Source: JAFAGX01 sp035623255 (GTDB lineage: Bacteria; Acidobacteriota; Terriglobia; Terriglobales; Acidobacteriaceae). From it: 8,096 nucleotides of DNA. The translations under genes were made by a program, and so were the position numbers. Shown one piece after another: positions 6,701 to 8,096 of this stretch (positions are counted from its first letter, which is position 1; the number at the start of each line of letters is the position of its first letter). Location of the stretch: NCBI GenBank assembly GCA_035623255.1, contig DASPTU010000097.1, forward strand, positions 1 to 8,096, read 5' to 3'. Below the pieces are notes generated by a model that saw only the letters and a list, made by a program, of their open reading frames with translations, had not been told where the DNA came from and ran no database searches.

Positions 6701-7140
6701 TGGGGACGTTCTCTGATCGCGCGCCAGCCTCAGCAGCCGGCTGCAACGGCAAGTTCGTCAACTCCGGCTCGGTGCAAAGTAAGCTGAAAAACTACATCGA
6801 CGCATCCTGTTTCGATCTGAGCAACTATCCCGTGGTAGGGGCCGACGGAATCGGGACGGGATTCGGCACCAGCGGCATCGGGGAAATCATCGGACCTGAT
6901 CAAAACAACTGGGACCTCAGCGTGGCCAAGAACACAGGGATCGGCGAGCGGCTTCGCGTTCAATTCCGCGCCGATTTCTTCAATGCGTTCAATCATCCCC
7001 AATTCGCCAATCCCGACGTCAGCCTCGGAGAGGCCGCAGTGCAATTAGGGCTGGTGGCACCGAACTCGGGATTTGGCACGATCACTGCAACCAGCACAAA
7101 TCCCAGACTCCTGCAGTTTTCCCTGCGGCTGGTCTTCTAG
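3703..7140 (+). CDS. TonB-dependent receptor, Oar-like, with N-terminal carboxypeptidase-regulatory-like domain
   Basis: A 1,145-residue outer-membrane transporter/receptor expected to bind a large substrate (oligopeptide, glycan or chelate) and import it using TonB energy. Starting at GTG 3703, residues 1-25 form a signal peptide (KSSLIR, then a hydrophobic core FIEILLVLPWLAGTG, cleavage near LGQ-SAS). Residues about 30-113 are a beta-sandwich carboxypeptidase-regulatory-like domain (GAITGTATDPSGAVV to RVDVRLEVG). Residues about 119-265 are the plug, with SAPLATRNYTQIIGLSPGIS, GGATNDNNYQINGTEVND and IQEFKVQTGQYDASYGRNGG. The remainder is a beta-barrel, ending in LQFSLRLVF with the C-terminal Phe expected for barrel assembly. 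RADFFNAFNHPQF near the end is characteristic of the acidobacterial family. It has its own promoter and long structured leader. Substrate is not deducible from sequence; neighbours suggest peptides or amino acid derivatives. Confidence 0.93.
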   Translation: MKSSLIRFIEILLVLPWLAGTGLGQSASTGAITGTATDPSGAVVVGADITVTNEATGGVLNSSSSTNGSYSVPLLAPGLYTVKASKTGFKAVVRAHVLVTVTETARVDVRLEVGAPSEVITVSAEVPLLNTIDSTEGALTDSRSIESAPLATRNYTQIIGLSPGISSQVTDASSLGGGSGSQAAGTNGFSAHGGATNDNNYQINGTEVNDLMGSGSLSGGVAVPNPDTIQEFKVQTGQYDASYGRNGGANVDLVTKSGSNQIHGSLFEFLRNDVLDANNYFLNQERQPRAAFKQNQFGGSLGGPIVRGKLFYFGSYQGTRQRNGLGNGQCISKVFLPPFTNDRSEAALGALFSGPTGGAIKPDGSNISPEALALLNLKLPNGSFLIPTPQTVTPVSNPTLTQLSLEGSSSFSLACPYAENQFLANADYIQSDKSTLSGSFFFSNTSQTTTLSTNPNIAGNGVPGSPSSQTNDYRVFTLSHRYAFSSNVVNQATLGYHRVLGILAQTEPFTYSDLGVTAPAFDNGFPEIGISGSFETGGDGQGINVAQNLYNFGEGLFWNHGAHSIHVGGGVERSQVNQTGFHFFGGTQFPDYGQFLLGNAQLALDVPGLFNRYYRTWDGNAYVQDNIKLARTFTLDLGFRYERLGDLSDKLGRDSSFDVAAADHTGAGSTAGYVVSSNYSGTLPAGVERASNEAATRGLGQNTLGPRVGFSWQLPGNDHVVLRGGYGIYYSRTTAQPVFQELTSPPFGQIRITQGVAIPFSNPFPAAPTLPSFPTYSLATCPLDILPCVSFANVSINVKPPATQQYNLNAQVALAKDFALEIGYQGARGTRLLEFRNFNQAFLASAAEPVNGATTNTFFNVTQRTPVPGISTSAFQITSTGASWYDAMVASLNKRFSKGLQFLASYTWSSDLATTQTSTTSTGTGGIAIGDQNNARQRYGWDNFVRPQRLVLSWVYEFPNFTGHNAFMHSALGGWSVAGVTTIQSGQRLTATATNIQNVVGTFSDRAPASAAGCNGKFVNSGSVQSKLKNYIDASCFDLSNYPVVGADGIGTGFGTSGIGEIIGPDQNNWDLSVAKNTGIGERLRVQFRADFFNAFNHPQFANPDVSLGEAAVQLGLVAPNSGFGTITATSTNPRLLQFSLRLVF

Positions 7141-7142
7141 GG

Positions 7143-8060
7143 ATGCCGGGTGAAGAGCAGGTCCTCTTGAATCCTACGCTCCATGGCGTTACGCCGGAGC
7201 CGCGGCATGCTTCCGACGCCCGGGATAAACCGCCAATTGCTGCTCCTAACCGGCATGCCTCACAAACCATGGGCCTAGACCGAAAGGAAGTCACAATTCG
7301 CAAGTTGAGTGCTCACAACGAGATGCGAGCCTGTATTGATCTGCAGAAGCGCGTCTGGCGTGGTTCGGACCTCGATGTCGTGCCTCCCCACATCTTTGTG
7401 GTCGCCGGTCGTGCCGGCGGGCTCGTGCTCGGGGCCTTTGAACGAGACAACCTGGTTGGGTTCTCTCTGGCGTTTCCCGCTGTACGTCAAGGACGGGTCT
7501 ATCTTCACTCGCACATGACAGCGGTCGAGCCTGAGCTTCAGGGGCAGGGCATTGGAAAGAAATTGAAGCTGGCGCAACGCGAACATAGCCTGGCCCGCAA
7601 CTTCGATCTGATCGAGTGGACCTTCGACCCTCTGCAGCCGGGAAACGCCAACTTCAACATTGCCCACCTGGGTGCTATTGTGCGCGAGTACCTGCCCGAC
7701 TTTTACGGCAGCACCACCAGCACTCTCGATGCCGGGCTGCCCACGGACCGGCTTGTGGCGGAGTGGTGGATTCGGGAACCCCGCGTTGAACAGATCCTGG
7801 AAGGCCGCTCCCAACCAGCCACGCACGTACGCCGGGCGCGAGTGCCTCGCCGCATCCGCGAGGTCTGCGCCAACGACGCGGAGGCAGCGCGCCGCATTCA
7901 GCAAGAACTTCGCCAGGAGCTGGAGGAATTGTTCCATACCTCGTTCGTCATTACAGGATTCGAGACAGACGCCGACTACGCCACATACCTTCTGGAGTGC
8001 TATGAGAATCGAGACGATTACGCTGCGAGAGCTTCGCATGCGTCTCAAATCGCCCTTTGA
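7143..8060 (+). CDS. GNAT-superfamily acyltransferase, COG3375 type (candidate N-succinyltransferase)
   Basis: A cytoplasmic acyl-CoA-dependent N-acyltransferase. The acyl-CoA-binding motif QGQGIGKKL (about residues 133-141 of the 305-residue form) follows the strand VYLHSHMTAVEPEL. The signatures LQKRVW, EWTFDPLQPGNANFNIAHLGAIVREYLPDFYG and DRLVAEWWI fit the COG3375 group. In other bacteria such GNATs sit beside N-succinylamino acid racemase and succinylate D-amino acids, and here the next gene is of that type and overlaps this one by 59 bases, implying one operon. The longest form is given, starting 2 bases after the receptor stop. However, the first 42 residues look unlike the family, and ATG 7269 (263 residues) is biologically more likely. 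Neither start has a clear ribosome-binding site. The exact acyl donor is inferred from context. Confidence 0.83.
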   Translation: MPGEEQVLLNPTLHGVTPEPRHASDARDKPPIAAPNRHASQTMGLDRKEVTIRKLSAHNEMRACIDLQKRVWRGSDLDVVPPHIFVVAGRAGGLVLGAFERDNLVGFSLAFPAVRQGRVYLHSHMTAVEPELQGQGIGKKLKLAQREHSLARNFDLIEWTFDPLQPGNANFNIAHLGAIVREYLPDFYGSTTSTLDAGLPTDRLVAEWWIREPRVEQILEGRSQPATHVRRARVPRRIREVCANDAEAARRIQQELRQELEELFHTSFVITGFETDADYATYLLECYENRDDYAARASHASQIAL

Positions 8061-8096
8061 GACCAGCTTCGGTGTGACCCAGGACCGCAGAATCCT
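8002..8096 (+). CDS. MenC/N-succinylamino acid racemase-type enolase-superfamily enzyme, N-terminal fragment (cut by window end)
   Basis: Only the first 31 codons are visible, ending ...FETSFGVTQDRRI. The beginning MRIETITLRELRMRL, then SPFETSFG, is the characteristic opening of the capping domain of o-succinylbenzoate synthase / N-acylamino acid racemase proteins, including the substrate-contacting loop. The catalytic barrel is beyond the window, so activity cannot be verified. ATG 8002 has GGAG at 7994-7997, 4 bases away, and overlaps the acyltransferase gene by 59 bases in another frame, suggesting translational coupling. With a GNAT immediately upstream, N-succinylamino acid racemase in D-to-L amino acid conversion is more likely than menaquinone synthesis, but no other men gene is visible to settle it. 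Confidence 0.75.
   Translation, partial: MRIETITLRELRMRLKSPFETSFGVTQDRRI

Noticed and set aside
7275..8048. A 257-codon minus-strand frame over the acyltransferase gene
   Set aside because: The opposite strand encodes clear GNAT motifs; the minus-strand translation has no recognisable family features.
1..8096. CRISPR array, tRNA or rRNA genes
   Set aside because: No regularly spaced repeats of suitable length, no T-loop/anticodon arm pattern and no conserved rRNA sequence were seen on either strand. The only short tandem repeat is the two-copy element at 3386-3406.

Overview
The window looks like chromosome of an Acidobacteriota (Terriglobia-type) soil bacterium. The main reason is the roughly 1,145-residue TonB-dependent receptor with an N-terminal carboxypeptidase-regulatory-like domain, an Oar-like family that is greatly expanded in that phylum. 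Moderately high GC and GC-rich codon use agree with this. The assignment is inference from protein style, not from a marker gene.

Layout. Positions 1-451 are the right-hand end of an IS3-family insertion sequence: the C-terminal part of the transposase and a recognisable terminal inverted repeat ending in CA. Positions 452-901 hold no convincing intact gene, only a short decayed coding remnant and possible control sequence. From 902 everything points rightward: an RpiR/MurR-type regulator (HTH plus SIS), a structured intergenic region with two candidate sigma-70 promoters, a probably exported enolase-superfamily enzyme with dipeptide-epimerase signatures (2153-3370), a 332-base control region with promoter, direct repeat, palindrome and a strongly foldable leader, then the TonB-dependent receptor (3703-7140), a COG3375-type GNAT acyltransferase (ends 8060), and the first 31 codons of a second enolase-superfamily enzyme of the MenC / N-succinylamino acid racemase type (from 8002, cut by the window end).

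How the genes may work together. GNAT N-succinyltransferases next to N-succinylamino acid racemases are known from a pathway that converts D-amino acids to L-amino acids through N-succinyl intermediates. The upstream enzyme carries the residues used by L-Ala-D/L-Glu-type dipeptide epimerases, which act on peptidoglycan-derived dipeptides. With an outer-membrane receptor and an RpiR-type regulator (a family that includes the MurNAc-6-P sensor MurR), the most economical reading is a locus for taking up peptides, possibly cell-wall peptides, and correcting their stereochemistry. This is an inference from neighbourhood and motifs; no substrate is shown by the sequence.

Start sites. Two long reading frames extend upstream of their probable true starts. 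The epimerase most likely starts at 2153, because a good promoter lies inside the longer frame. The receptor most likely starts at GTG 3703, which has an AGGAGG at ideal spacing followed directly by a signal peptide.
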